A DNA stretch of 64,000 nt from Leptodactylus fallax (GCA_947044405.1 CAMRHE010000166.1:3411501-3475500), one strand, 5' to 3'; numbered from the stretch's first letter, positions 35,271 through 47,275 are shown. Notes: generated from the sequence alone by a model not told the origin. Translations and numbers: made by a program.

Positions 35271-35803
35271 TCAATCCTGCAGTGGGAAGACGATCTTGGT
35301 TGCCGGTTTGATGTACATCAGTGGTGCGAGGCAATTCAGTGGGCGAAATGCTCCACTATGTTTGCATTTCACTGGGAACAGTTTAGCAAACTTCTCTTGC
35401 GCTGGTATTACCCCCCACTCCACCTGGCAAAATTCTATCCTAACTGCACACCTTACTGCTGGAGAGGTTGCGGCGATGTGGGCTCGCTGTTTCATATTTT
35501 TTGGCATTGCCAGACTATACGCCCCTTTTGGTCCTCAGTCTTTTCGCTGATCAATAGACTTTTTTGTTCTGATCTTGTTCCCTCCCCTGGGTTAGCCTTT
35601 CTGTTGCTTGGCATTCACTTGGTTCCGTACAGTAATAGGACTGTTATTTGTCAGGTCCTCGGAGCCGTGAGATTGTTGATAGCCCCCTTGTCTTAACTGA
35701 TATCGATAGTGACCACTAATTGCCAATTTGAACAGATGTATGCTAGCAGGAATGGCAGACGGGATAAATTTAAGACTAACTGGGTGAAGTGGATTGCAGT
35801 TTA
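35271..35803 (+). pseudogene. L1 ORF2 C-terminal fragment
   Basis: Encodes only the end of ORF2: LQWEDDLGCRFDVHQWCEAIQW, then the zinc-knuckle CWRGCGDVGSLFHIFWHC, then a hydrophobic stretch. A stop at 35694-35696 interrupts it before FKTNWVKWIAVYP at about 35760-35800, which looks like the true C-terminus. Closest in the window to copy B. The first codons of the open frame come from the surrounding Tc1. Confidence 0.8.
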
Positions 35804-36166
35804 TCCGCCTCTGGTGTCCTGAGTATGAGCGCCTCGTTTCTCCTGATTGGACTGGCAACCGGTCCCGTATTATATATTATCTATGTCTTAGTTATTTATT
35901 TATGTACTAATGTTTGTTTCGATGGGCCTATGTCTTGCCTTACCTATCCCAGGTATGTGTAACTCCCCCCTCTCCCCACTTCCCCCCTTACAGTCTTAGT
36001 TGCTTTGGTATGTTTGTACGAAATTGTATGTCTGAACGATGTGCCTGCTGTTCACATTGATATCCTTGGTTGTTCTCTCCATCATACATCTGTTGCTAGA
36101 CTGTTGATTATGTTTTACTGCTTCTTTGTTTTGAAAAACCAATAAAAATCTATTGAAATTAAAAAA
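35271..36166 (+). mobile_element. L1-like LINE, copy D, inserted in a Tc1 element
   Basis: Perfect 15-bp duplication AAAATGACCCTGTTC at 35256-35270 and 36167-36181 (the second copy shares its A's with the poly-A tail). Plus-strand element: the ORF2 C-terminus, a 3' untranslated region, AATAAA at 36141-36146 and a poly-A tail. 5'-truncated at about 0.9 kb. Confidence 0.93.
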
Positions 36167-36208
36167 AAAATGACCCTGTTCAAAAGTTCACATACCCTGG
36201 TGATTTTG

Positions 36209-37095
36209 GCCTGATAACATGCCCAGAAACCAAACCACGGTCAGGTAGACCAACCAAAATTTCAGCCACAACTGCCTGGAAAATTGTTCGGGATGCAAAG
36301 AAAAACCCACACATAATATCAGCTGAAATACAGGACTCTCTGAAAACTATCGGTGTGGCTGTTTCAAGATGCACAATAAGGGGGCACTTGATGAAAAATG
36401 GGCTGCATGGTCGAGTTGCCAGAAGAAAGCCATTACTGCGCAAATGCCACAAAGAATCTCACCTTCAATACGCCAAACAGCACAGAGACAAGCCTCAAAA
36501 TTTCTGGGACAAGGTCATTTGGAGTGATGAGACAAAAATCGAACTTTTTGGCCACAACCATAAACGTTACATTTGGAGAGGTGTCAACAAGGCCTATGAT
36601 GAAAGGAACACTATTCCTATTGTAAAGCACGGAGGTGGATCACTGATGATGTGGGGATGTGTGAGCTTCAAAGGCACAGGAAACTTGGTCAAAGTTGAAG
36701 GAAAGATGAATGCAGCAGGTTATCAGCAAATACTGGAGGCAAATTTGCACTCATCAGCCAGGAAGCTGCGCATGGGACGTACTAGGACGTTCCAACATGA
36801 CAACGATCCAAAACACAAGGCCAAGTCGACCTGTCATTGGCTACAGCAGAAGAAAGTGAAGGTTCTGGAGTGGCCATCTCAGTCTCCTGACCTCAATATC
36901 ATCGAGCCACTCTAGGGAGATCTCAAGCGCGCAGTACATGCAAGACAGCCCAGGAATTTACAGGAACTGGAGACTTTTTGTCAAGAATGGGCAGTTTTAC
37001 CATCTGAGAAAATAAAGAGCCTCATCCACAACTGCCACAAAAGACTTCAAGCTGTCATTGATGTTAGAGGGGGAATACACGGTATTAAGACCTGA
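36209..37095 (+). pseudogene. Tc1 family C transposase, N-terminus missing, one stop
   Basis: Reads in one frame from about 36222 ([19 protein letters not shown]), with the GRP linker, a helix-turn-helix ([23 protein letters not shown]), and catalytic residues D ([11 protein letters not shown]), D (FQHDNDPKH) and E ([10 protein letters not shown]). A TAG at 36913-36915 follows EPL where Trp is usual, then the frame continues to about 37095 with CHKRLQAVIDVRGG. The first helix-turn-helix is lost by an internal deletion, so the gene is dead beyond the single stop. Confidence 0.85.
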
Positions 37096-37428
37096 GGTAT
37101 GGGAACTTTTGAACAGGGTAATTTTGATGTTTTTGGTTGTCATTCTGATTTAAACAGAGAAAACACAGAAGTTTGACACTAAATGTCTTCAACCAACCAC
37201 TAACCATGTGTGGAGAAAAAAATTTTTGTGTTATTCATATTCTCTGAAAAAAGGCCAAAAAATCTGCCAGGGTATGTAAACTTTTTAGCACAACTGTATA
37301 TGATATAAACTGTAGCAAAAGGGATCCGGTAATTAGCAAATACATCTACAATAAAAATCTTATATTTAGTACAATTTGCATGTACTTTTCTAATAGTCCA
37401 AAGGATACACTTTTGTATGACTGCTACT

Positions 37429-37751
37429 TTAAAGGGGTTGCCCAGTTTTAGCAAATAAATGTTATTGTTTGTATACTGAAATGTTATACAATTTTCCAAT
37501 ATACTTTCTGTATCAGTTCCTCATGGTTTTTAGATCTCTGCTTTCTGTCATTCTTTGTTTACCTCCTGTAGAGAAAATCAGTCCATGGTCATGTGATGAA
37601 CACACACGTGCACAACTCATTACAACACATATGTCTTATTACTGTGCTGTGTAACGAGCTGTGCACCTGTGTTTCCATGGCATGACCATGGACTGAATAT
37701 CGCATCACCATAGATTGATTTTATTTGCTAAAACTGGACAACCCCTTTAAG
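37429..37751. repeat. Palindromic MITE (AAAGGGGTTG..CCAG family)
   Basis: Left end TTAAAGGGGTTGCCCAGTTT with 'agcaaataa' and right end 'tttgctaaaactggacaacccctttaa' are inverted copies of about 30 bp. The 'accatggactgaa / cagtccatggtcatg' halves inside also pair. A hAT-like frog repeat by appearance; the same terminal motif appears alone near 43745. Confidence 0.65.
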
Positions 37752-38603
37752 AAAGACTTGGTGTTAGATTTCTGGGCTATTTGTGGTGTAAAATCATTTA
37801 AGGATATTTTATTCAATGCAGGTGGGCTCATTTCTTGACGCACTTTTAACCCGGTCACTTAGTTTGTGTAAACATGATTTGTAATGTTAGGTTTCTACAG
37901 AGGGAGTGAATAAATCATTGTACCCCAACAGGGGACAGTGTAACATACCTGTTACTAGGGAATATGCTAAAATAGTATCTTCAACCACATGTAACCTGCA
38001 GTTGTCTAAGCATGCTGGAAATTGTACTTTTTGCACCAGTTAGTTTCACAGGTTGGAGTTGGCTAGCCTATGGAATGATCTGGAAATGGTCTAGTATTAT
38101 TTCCAAATGTACACAAATTGTTAAAGCGTCATAAACAAGTGAAGCTGCTTGCAAAACCCAAAATAGAATGAAAGCAAATGATAGCACAATATAACATTAC
38201 CAATTTAAGGAGAAAGAAAAACAAATACAACCTTATGTGATCCCCATTAAAATCATATAATTATTAATTATAGAAATGAGAAAATTTTTTATTTTAAAAG
38301 ATAAAATTTCATAAAACAATAACAGCAGCCACTAGCGTCTGAATGTCTAAATGGCCAACATGACTTGGCATGTACAGTATGTGCAAGATCAATGATCAAT
38401 TTTGCTGCTTTGTGGTTTATTCCTGGCTGCCATCCCATTTCTTTATAAAATGATTTACGGTTAATATGACCCAGCAACTGACTGCCGTTAAGGTCTTGGG
38501 ATATCCCATGTTTATTAGTATAAACATTATAGTATTTTACTAGCAGAGTGTCTCAATGAAAACACAAAAAAAACTACCTTTCATATCCTTTGGTGGATAC
38601 CAC
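37752..38603. other. No recognisable feature
   Basis: AT-rich; nothing supported. Confidence 0.45.
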
Positions 38604-38910
38604 TTAAGGCTAAGATCCCCATGTAGCTAGCCGCAGCCAAAAAGCACTGCGAAAAAAACACGGCAGAAACGCATCACGGTTTTTCCTACATCACTTTTCC
38701 CAGTAAGTCCACAGAGTTTTCCTCTGCTTCTCTTATACCTATAACGAAAACGCAAGCATTTCCATAGGTATAATTGACATGCTGCAATTTACAAATTTCC
38801 GTTGCAGATTTTTTTTTCTGCAATGTGTGGATAGGATTAGCCAGAATCGAATCCACTTTGTCGGTAATGTAAAACGCTGCATTTTCACAACGTGGGGTCC
38901 CGGCCTCACC
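38604..38910. repeat. Palindromic MITE, 'GGCCCC' family, long form
   Basis: Left end TTAAGGCTAAGATCCCCATG, right end CACAACGTGGGGTCCCGGCC; the interior includes 'ataacgaaaacgcaagcatttccataggtataattgacatgctgcaattt'-type sequence also present at 59310-59350 and 63755-63790. Confidence 0.65.
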
Positions 38911-39591
38911 TTGAATACCAAGTCATTCAATTGAAATATGTTATTTCTTCCCTAATGGCTATAGACACATTTACATTGATTTTTGTATTACTGAATTCTA
39001 CTCATTTTGTCTAAAAAGCTTTTTTTTCCAACAGGTCTTTATTATTTTGCTCCATTTGTTTGATCAGTACTCAACTTAAATGTTTATGAGTCCTCATGAG
39101 AACAGAGAAAAGACTGATCAGCCAGAACTGATCTTCTTAGATTTCTCTCTGAATAGGACAGGGCAACTTTGCATGTAAAAATATGCTGGCTGCAGAAGAT
39201 AGAGACTCAAGGTGTCCATAGACTTTAAAGGGCTTCATTTGGGCTGTGTTCACGCTACTGTCATGGTTTCTTTTTTCATAGTGGAAGCAGACAAAAATAA
39301 TAAAGTCTAACCAAGGTTCACAGTGCTAGTGTGAACAGAAACATAATTGTACATGTTAGTAAATAGTACCTTCGGTGCGTTCCTTTTTTCCTATTTCATG
39401 GCTCCAGATGACAAACAAAATGGTCACCAATTCAGCTAAACACTATCATTTGACTGCTAAATTTTTAAAAGTAGGGACCATAGGCATTGATACTCCTAGA
39501 ATGCATGGGCATAGATTTATAACATAATATTCTGGTTGCCTGCAGCTGCTAATAGGAAGAGCATGTGAGCTTACTGTAGACTTAGCTATTA
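38911..39591. other. No recognisable feature
   Basis: No supported gene or repeat. Confidence 0.4.
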
Positions 39592-40345
39592 CAGTGCTCC
39601 CTCAAGTTACAGTATTAATTGGTTCCAGAATAACCATTGTAAATTGCATATATTGTAACTTGAGACCATAATCCGAGTGATTGGTTTGGAAGCCCCAAAA
39701 TATAAAAAATGAGGATTAGGAGAGATAATCACAAAACCGTTATAGATAAAGCAAGTCCTCACATATTAAATGGCTTGTCCATGAAAAAAATTTTGATGAC
39801 CTGTCCTTAGGACCCACTGAGAAGCTCTTTGTTGGAGTCGCAGTGAAATGCTTTGGTTAATTGGCTGGACCGTCCAGTCAGTCACATGTTCCTCAGAGTC
39901 ATTTGCATTGTATGTTGAATCAGGCTGGAGACCACGGTGTTCCACGTGTTGATAGTGGATATATGCCGTGTGTCAAGCTCCTTGTGACCCAGTGACAACT
40001 CTGCAACCTGATGACACCTGAGTGAGGTATGACAGCAACAGTGGGAACCTTGTTTCTGTAATGCGAGTTTGAAGAAAGCATTGGTACAATGCTAAGACAT
40101 GTTGCTATGACCCATAAAAGTATTTCCTCAGTAACCAGAATATCCAGTGACTCATGGACAGCTCTATAAAATATTGATGAGATCAGCGCCTTTCCCTAGA
40201 AGAGTCCTGTAAGGATCCAATCCTACCATCATGCAGATGCCATTGTATGTTGAATGTAGTTTCAAATTACATTGGCCCAGAAAATATCACTGTATACTAA
40301 AATATTGTAACCTAAGGTCGTTGTCACTTGAAGGACCAATGTATA
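39592..40345. repeat. Dispersed repeat with CAGTGCTCCCTCAAGTTACA end
   Basis: Begins CAGTGCTCCCTCAAGTTACA and contains 'attggttccag', 'attgtaacttgagacc' and, toward 40240-40340, 'tgtatgttgaatgtag' and 'aacctaaggtcgttgtcacttgaagg', which roughly mirror the left end. A decayed non-autonomous DNA transposon is the best guess. A fragment 'gtatgttgaaaccaattactgg' also occurs near 44270. Confidence 0.4.
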
Positions 40346-42175
40346 ACAGTATGCAATAAGTTCCTAAGCTCTCGCTTTAAACACTTGTTGCTCATTGTAT
40401 TGTTAGTTACTTCTATTTTTACCTTTTTGGTTAAATGGAAATTATATCAACCAGGCCCCTCATTGGTTTTTGGTTCCAACTTTGTTCCTTAACCTAATTC
40501 ACCTCTAGGCTTCTCTTTAAATAAAGAACTAAAAAAACCATAACCTGTGTTAGCTGAGCATTCTGCAAGACTCTTCTAGGTATTTGAGTGTTATTAGTCA
40601 GCCCTTTCTTAGAATGTTGACAGCTCCAGTCATAAGACTTAGTTTTCACACAACTTCATTGTGAGTAATTTCACAGAATACTGTATCTCTATGCAACTCT
40701 ACAGGCTTAGAAATCTAGACTTCTGTACCAGTGGGAGCCCATGCAGCACTGTGCAAACACAGAAGTAGAATGTAACAAAACATAGTAGAAACATCGGGAA
40801 GACATGGTATAAGAAAACAAGAAGCTGTAGCATTTGTAGATTGCTGCATGGGGTCTGACTGGACAATTATTTAATGGCTTTGTGTAAATGATTTACCATT
40901 TGTGAAGCCAAGGTGTACTGCCTGGCTTCATTGAAGAAATGGACATGTGTCAAGGTCATCTGGGATGAGTAAAATGTTCTGATTGGGTTCATCTTTGGTT
41001 AAGTACTAGGGATTTTTTTTTTTTAATATGCCCATTGTGGACAGTCAAACTATAGGCATACTGTGTTTGATCTGCAACATTGTTTAGGCAGGTATTTTTT
41101 TTTATCTGGTGGTACATATCAAAGTAACATTCATATGGATTTAAAGCCCAAAGTTTCAAAACCTAATATAACATTGCCCAGTATATGAAATTGCTGGCTT
41201 GCTATAGTACACTCAAGTGCTGTCTCTTCCTGAGTACAGGATACACATGCACCCTGGCATCCACCTAACCAAATTCATTAGACTAGGCCAAATTCTTCCA
41301 TTGTTCCCTAATCCAGTTCTGTCCATGCTGTAATGTTTAATAGTAGACAGGAGTTAGCACACACAAGGTATGAACTGTGTTCTGAAATTTTTCTGTCATA
41401 GCCTGTTTTAACTGTTTAAGGGGTCTATGCTACAGAAGTTCTTCTGTGATGTCTGACCAGACAGGTTAGGTTTTACTTCCCAGGAACATCAGTGAGCCTT
41501 GGGCACCCATGAATCTATCACAGGTCCCCTTATTGTACATCCTTGTGCTACTTTTGTTGGACACTCGAAAACCCCACTTGCCCATTTACTAATTTTTCCA
41601 CTTTTGATTTACTCCTGTTGTGTCTACTCACCAGCATACATGAGGCTTCGCTGTATACCAGGTACACGATGCTGCTATGAATACCTGGTATTATCCTGTA
41701 CATCTTCTCTGTATGGTGACTACATACAGAATAATCTTGCAATGTGGTTAACAGGAGCTGTCCTGTATTTTATGCTTCTATGAAATCTGATTTTCCCATG
41801 AATGTGTCTCATTTTCTTTTTAAAGTGAGGTCTACAACCAGATAATGCAGTAATTCAATAAACAGTTTTTCTGAAGCCACATTGTTGAATCAAAGCCAAA
41901 AAACTTTGGAAGTATAAAGAACTAAATAAAGTGGGACTTGGATAATGTGATTGTTTTCATTCATTGCTGAAATAATAACATGTGGAATTTAGGGTTAAAT
42001 GAAAAATAAAGTCTGTAGTACTCAGCACCCTAAATGCTGCAGGGGTTTATTTCTTTATAATTATTAGATATTTTAGGTTTATTTTTAATCAGCTAGAACC
42101 GTGAGTGAATAAATTATACCCATTGTGAATGCAGTAGTGGACGAACAATGCACATCTCTGCTCCAAGTTTATATA
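40346..42175. other. No recognisable feature
   Basis: Short open frames only (the longest, 41499-41783, has no domain or codon signal). Nothing supported. Confidence 0.4.
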
Positions 42176-42892
42176 CAGCCGATGAAATAAGTTTTGAACA
42201 CATCACTACATTTCTAAGTAAATATGTTTCTAAAGGTGCTAATGAAATGAAATTCTCAACAGATGTCGGTAACAACCCATCCAATCCACATAGGCAAAGA
42301 TATCAAGCCATATATGTCCATAAATTAAGTGATGTGTAATAATGACAAAATGAGAAATGACACAGGGAAAAAGTATTGAACACGCTTACTGAAATGTATT
42401 TAATACTTTGTACAAAAGCCTTTGTTAGTGATGACATCTTCAAGACACCGCCTGTATGGAGAAACTACTGTAGTAGCATGGTGTGATTTTGGCCCATTCT
42501 TCCACACAAACACTCTTCACTGAAGGTTTGGTGGGCTCCCTCTATGAACTCTGAGCTTTAGTTCCTTCCACAGATTTTCTATTGGATTCAGGTCAGGTGA
42601 TCGGCTGGGCCATTCAAACAGCTTTATTTTCTTTCTCTGGAACCAACTGAGAGTTACCTTGACTGTGTTTTTGGGATCTTTGTCTTGTTGAAATGTCTAC
42701 CCTTGTTTCATCTTCATCATCCTGATAGTTGCCAACAGGTTTTTATCAAGAAATGTCTCTGTACATTTGTCCATTCATCCTTCCTTTAATTCTATGAAGT
42801 TTTCCAGTGCTATATGCTGAAAAACAGCCCCACACCATGATGTCCCCACCTCCAAACCTCACTGTTGGTATAGGCCCCTTTCCATTAACAAT
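42176..42892 (-). mobile_element. Old Tc1-like element, family D, partial
   Basis: The end CAGCCGATGAAATAAGTTTTG follows a TA at 42174-42175. On the minus strand it encodes a transposase piece, [33 protein letters not shown] (compare PTVKHGGGSIMVWACFS in family B), and further down decayed WAKI and PIENLW-like pieces broken by stops. The N-terminal half and the second terminal repeat are absent; the break is at about 42892, where a hAT-like end begins. Confidence 0.75.
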
Positions 42893-43037
42893 ATGTATAG
42901 CGGTCGGGGAACAAGGCTTTCCCCGACCACTATCATGGTGGTCCGGGGCCTCGGCTATTTCCAGCTGGCCACGGGTCCCACACCACTCCGGGCCCGGTCG
43001 CGGTTGCACTCCCTGCGACCACGATCGTTACGCCACT
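42893..43037 (-). repeat. hAT-like element end (CAGTGGCGTAAC)
   Basis: GC-rich block in AT-rich surroundings. On the minus strand it starts CAGTGGCGTAACGATCGTGG, similar in design to CAGAGGCGTAGCTAG of the hAT element at 56907. It contains an inverted pair gcggtcggggaa/ttccccgacc at 42900-42929. Only one end is present. Confidence 0.45.
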
Positions 43038-43045
43038 GTAAGTAT

Positions 43046-43330
43046 GTCTCTGTTGACACAAGATGGGCGTGACATCTTGAGTGCTGAAATGGCATATTTC
43101 TTTTAAAATTTTCACCATCCACTGCTCATTAATCTCTTCCCGCTCTGTGCTATATTGTTGCCGCACATGTTGTAGTACATTGCACTGGGGATCAGGAGTT
43201 TCCAAGTTCCAGTCCCCTTGTGAGTCAGGAAATTTTTTTTTTTTTTTTTTTTTTAAAGTATAAAAGAAAGTGTAAAAAAAAAAAAATGAACTTCTTTAAA
43301 AAAAAACAAAAAAACTTTATAATTTAAAAA
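43046..43330. repeat. Second copy of the dispersed repeat at 11382
   Basis: Matches 11382-11575 from GTCTCTGTTGACACA to AGTCCCCTTGTG, then runs into a 24-nt T run (43231-43254) and A-rich sequence. Two copies in one window make it an interspersed family. Confidence 0.55.
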
Positions 43331-43405
43331 AATGCGGAAACCCACCACAGTTTTTCCCGCAGCACTTTTTGGCTGCGGCTCGTGACGTGGGGCCTTAGCC
43401 TTACA
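43331..43405. repeat. 'GGCCCC' MITE family, right-end fragment
   Basis: Only the right part is present: 'atgcggaaacccaccacagtttttcccgcagcac' followed by GTGACGTGGGGCCTTAGCC. Confidence 0.55.
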
Positions 43406-43480
43406 GTCCCAGATAAGTAAGTGAGATTTTAGTTCATCTCATGTTGTGGGCGATCAGTGAGGTTTTACTTTTTTGTTTTC

Positions 43481-43548
43481 AAAGGGGGTTTCCAGCCCAA
43501 AATGGATTTAATTTGATGAAAACTCAATTGGGGCTGGAAAACCCCTCT
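43481..43548. repeat. Small foldback repeat
   Basis: AAAGGGGGTTTCCAGCCC (43481-43498) pairs with GGGCTGGAAAACCCCTCT (43531-43548) across a 32-nt loop. A minimal MITE or a relative of the AAAGGGG family at 37429. Confidence 0.55.
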
Positions 43549-45099
43549 GAGTCTGTTTTTAACAATATGGTACGTCGTCTGGAAAACCGCTTAATCACAA
43601 AAAATGGTTAGACCCTAATATATTGTGATAAGTCATGATAAATAAATTTAAAGGTTAGGGCAAGGTTTCCCAGAAAGGATTTACAAGGTTTCCCTGGCAG
43701 ACAGCTCTGCTAAATGGAATGAAATGGACAAAACAAGATTTAGCAATGTAAAGGGATTGTCCAGGTTTTACTCAAATTTGGCCAAGAATAGGTTATGGGA
43801 TTAAATGAAAAATATGAACAACAGTAATAAACCAGTTATCTATCATATCCCTTAGTAGCAAAGCTTTAATATGAATGCAAAGTACAGGTATGCAGATGCA
43901 CATTCTCCCCAGGCAGTGTCTCAGCATGATCATGTGTTTCACTGCTATATAGACTTACTCAGAGAGTTTGCTATTTCATCTATGCCAGTATTCTGGAGTA
44001 AATGTAGGGCATCTTTGGTGCATGGCCCATTTTGCACCAAAGATGTGCCACCTTGCCCTTTCTGCACTCCGAACACCACTTTCTAAAAAAAAGTGGGTGG
44101 AATGGGGTGGAAATAAAGGCAGTCTCGGCCTGTCAAATTTAATATGGCTCACACCAGAAAAGTGTCATGAGTTATACCTGTGCAGGTCCCTGACTGGCCT
44201 AGATTTCAGTTTTGGAGCATGGTACCTCCCAGAGCCTTGTAATCTCACACATTAATTCCCACAATTGTATGTTGAAACCAATTACTGGTGCAATAACCAC
44301 GGACTGAATGGTGCTGTTCACATATTGGTGATACTTCCACACTTGTACTGTTTTATAACTATGGGCACTCTCTCAACATGTATTTATTTTAAAGATAACA
44401 TTTAAAAATGCCACTCCAGCCTCACCGCTCCTGTGCTGCCTGTTCTTGTCAGTTTTTTTTTTCTGAAGAGCAGACATTCTCTAATTGTGCACCTGACCAC
44501 TAAGGCCAGTGAATGACTGCAGAGGTCATATGCGCATGTACGGTATGGTATAGGAGGTGATCAGAGAGTAGTGGGATTGCTCTTTGTACAGTAGGGATTC
44601 TTCAAAAATGTTTTCAATGAGTTCCCTAAATGGTAAGATCCCATACACACGGTGCAATCCAGATCTCCTATATAATCTCCTATAACCTCAATCTCCTCTA
44701 CTGTATATAGTAGGGACAGTGCATCTAAGTTAACACATGTGGACAACATTTAACAAGGAGTTGCGCCTACATCATAAATATCACAGTAAAACTAGTCTGG
44801 AAAAGGTGCACCTGCGAAAAATGTGGCCAAAAAAAGAGCAAATGATAGATAACCCCCAGTGACTAGTGAGAACTTGATTTAAATGCTGTCCACTATTTTT
44901 GCAGACATCCTCCAATGGACTTATAAATCCATGAAATGGACACCGTTTGTATGCAGTTTGGTATACAAGTGGTTCCTTTTTATCAGTATACATATATGAC
45001 ATAATCAAAGAAATAATGGGAATCTAGCTTTTATACATTCAAAGTCTAGTTAAAAATGATTTAGTTTTGTGGCACATTAGCTCACCATTAACAAGCTAC
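43549..45099. other. Intergenic with decayed repeats
   Basis: At 43745-43790 'aaagggattgtccaggttt' is a lone terminal motif of the 37429 family. At 44140-44250 a segment is shared with 24060 and 31540. No gene. Confidence 0.35.
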
Positions 45100-45621
45100 A
45101 GATGTGTCCATCCTCTTCGCCTACGTATTTTATTAAAACCAAGAAACACTGCACCATTTCATGACGCGGTATCGCTCAGTCCTTCCACCAATCTCCCAAC
45201 CACTTCACCTGTAAAAATGAGACTTGACACCGTAGTTGGAATGAATTGGCCACAGCAGCCATTTTATTAACAAACATACATATAAACATTGTAAACCATA
45301 TATAAACCAATCGCCAGTTCCCCACTCTAACTCTTTTGACAAGGAGGTCCTCGGAGCCCACATTCTGGCCTAACCTTTATATCCCGTTAAATTGTTTACC
45401 TCCAGCCGTAAGCCCAGCTCGGAGGCACCAAATCACCCCACCAGGGTGAAGGATCTTCAACTTACAAGATCCCCGCTCTCAGGCCAGCTAAAACCGCACA
45501 TAGCCAAGCTATTCCTTTTGGGGAGTCCAGAGCCTTATGAGCTCCCCCCCCCAACCAGCCATCCACATCCTTTGTCTCCAACTCCGAGGACCCCCCGCCA
45601 ACAACGTCAAGTCTTGACACC

Positions 45622-46257
45622 TTAAGACTTGGCGTCCCTCCACACCCCTAGAGCTGTTTCGATCCCTTCCTGAATGGCTAGGCACCACAAATCTGTACCA
45701 ACGGCATTAAGATGCACCCCATCTCTCCTCCAAAAACCCCCTTCACCAGCCTCCAGCTCCCTGTGCCTAACTGCCACACAGCCGTTGCGTTTGAAAAACC
45801 GCGCCACCGCCCTGTTTACCTTAATCCTAGCTCTGTTGATACTTTCCACACACCTGGCCCCTCTCCAAGTATGCCGATACACCACATCTGACCACACCGT
45901 CACTAACCCTGGAGCCAGCGCCCACAAACGCAACATATCAAACTTGATATCTCTGATGAGCTCCCTGAACGGCCTGGCCCCCAAATCATTCCCTCCAACG
46001 TGTAATACCAAGACATCCGGTGACCTATCCAGTCTCGAGAACCTGTGGAACTCGGGCAAAACCCTGGACCAAGACATCCCTCGGAATCCCAGCCACCTAA
46101 CCACTACACGCTCCCTCGGAAACCCCAGTTGCCGACCTTCCGGGCGGACGGCGGCCCGCAGCGCCCCCCAGAACACGTAGGAGTGACCCAGGATCCACAC
46201 CAGTTCCCGCACTCCTTCACCTAAAAGAAAACAGACACAAATAACAATGAGAACCAT
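45622..46257 (-). CDS. SGNH (GDSL-like) hydrolase of the Ngaro element
   Basis: 211 residues with the SGNH blocks: GHSYV at 24-28 (nucleophile Ser26), GGND at 88-91 (oxyanion Gly/Asn) and DGVH at 179-182 (Asp179, His182). The fold is that of esterases/acetylhydrolases. Hydrolase-like ORFs are known from some Ngaro elements and from CR1-type LINE ORF1s; the substrate in the transposon cycle is unknown. The frame is unbroken and the catalytic residues are complete. The first 15 residues (MVLIVICVCFLLGEG) are hydrophobic; they may be a read-in upstream of the true start rather than a signal peptide. It lies 54 bp downstream of the recombinase stop. Confidence 0.8.
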   Translation of the reverse strand: MVLIVICVCFLLGEGVRELVWILGHSYVFWGALRAAVRPEGRQLGFPRERVVVRWLGFRGMSWSRVLPEFHRFSRLDRSPDVLVLHVGGNDLGARPFRELIRDIKFDMLRLWALAPGLVTVWSDVVYRHTWRGARCVESINRARIKVNRAVARFFKRNGCVAVRHRELEAGEGGFWRRDGVHLNAVGTDLWCLAIQEGIETALGVWRDAKS

Positions 46258-46311
46258 GCCCCCCTCCCACGTGGGTAACCTCCCCTCTTCCTTTCCCCAA
46301 ACCTGCCTGCC

Positions 46312-47275
46312 TTACAACCATGCCGGCCTAACATATGACCTGAACCAAACGGATTCCCACCGCCCAATGCGTTGCACCACCTCATCGCCCAGACCCCTGC
46401 GTGCCGCCTCTGTCGCCGCTCCGATGCGGAAGGAGTGCCCTCCGAAATCCCCCGGCTGACGGCCGCACTCCCTTAAACACTTCTTAAACATTGCCAGGAA
46501 TTGAAACCGAGACAGGAACGTCCCATCCCCGTGCCGCAACAACGGCTCCCCTGCCACTCGCATTTCAGGTAAAAACGCCCCCAAACACCTGACCGGGCAC
46601 ATCTCTACTCCCGGGACCGCAAACAACACTACCTTTGCCCCCTTACCCGTCTGGTCCGTCTTTGACCGCCGAATTCTGAACTCCACCCTATCCTCGTAAA
46701 GGTCTACATCCTCCGCTAACAACCCTCCCACCCTCCGAACCGACGGGCTCACCAACTCTCCCAGTCTGAGCGCCCCAAAGAATGCCAACGAGAATGCCAA
46801 TTGAAACAAACGAACCTCGCCCGGTGAGCGACACACCTGCTCCACCGAACGCCCCAATTCCTGTAACAACTGGAATGACACCGGCCTCCGTTGATCTCTA
46901 GACAACCATCCTCGCCGCCACCCCTTGAGCGCCTGACTCACTATGAAGGCCTTTGTCACATCCAACAGTCCCCGAGCCCGGAAACCAAAAGCCAATCCTG
47001 CTATCAGTCTATTTACGAGATACCGACCAACCTTCCTCCTTACACTGACCCACCAATAGAAAAAGCAACACATCCTGACCCCTCACCTGAGATTCAAACC
47101 AGCCTTTCCATTCCTCCCACCGTTCCCAAGCCGCCTCATAGGCCACCCATGTGCCCTCAGCCAGAGAAGAGTAAATCAAACCACATGCCGCCCGAACGGC
47201 AGCTCCCAAAGATCCGCAGGCCACGCGTCCCCCTCCATCTCCGCCTCTGGCGCCAGCTGACGAAAACGCTCCCAC
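46312..47275 (-). pseudogene. Tyrosine recombinase (YR) of the Ngaro element, frameshifted
   Basis: The N-terminal part (47275-47009) has a SAM-like core-binding domain (AACGLIYSSLAEGTWVAYEAAWERW). The frame then shifts within 47009-47073 and continues to 46312. The catalytic part (numbered from 47073) has Arg103 in ALRLGEL, Lys138 in RRSKTD, His213 and Arg216 in GHSFRIGAA, Trp239 in IGRWES and the nucleophile Tyr247 in FRSYVRP, a complete set. It would join a circular DNA intermediate to the genome without target duplication. The single frameshift is the only defect seen. The N-terminus overlaps the reverse transcriptase ORF by 100 bp. Confidence 0.87.

Larger units (their letters stand above)
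35075..37296 (+). mobile_element. Tc1/mariner element, family C, split by an L1 insertion
   Basis: Ends CAGTTGTGCTAAAAAGTTTA and its complement (TAAACTTTTTAGCACAACTG). TA follows at 37297-37298; the left flank is CA instead of TA, probably a later mutation. The inverted repeats reach about 190 bp (35075-35266 and 37105-37296). L1 copy D lies at 35271-36166. Between the L1 and the transposase remnant the element lacks the transposase N-terminus. Confidence 0.88.

Noticed and set aside
41499..41783. 94-codon plus-strand frame considered as a host exon
   Set aside because: No domain, no splice-site context convincing to me, and low-complexity hydrophobic composition.
45674..46180. 168-codon open frame on the plus strand
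   Set aside because: Antisense shadow of the SGNH hydrolase ORF; no domain of its own.
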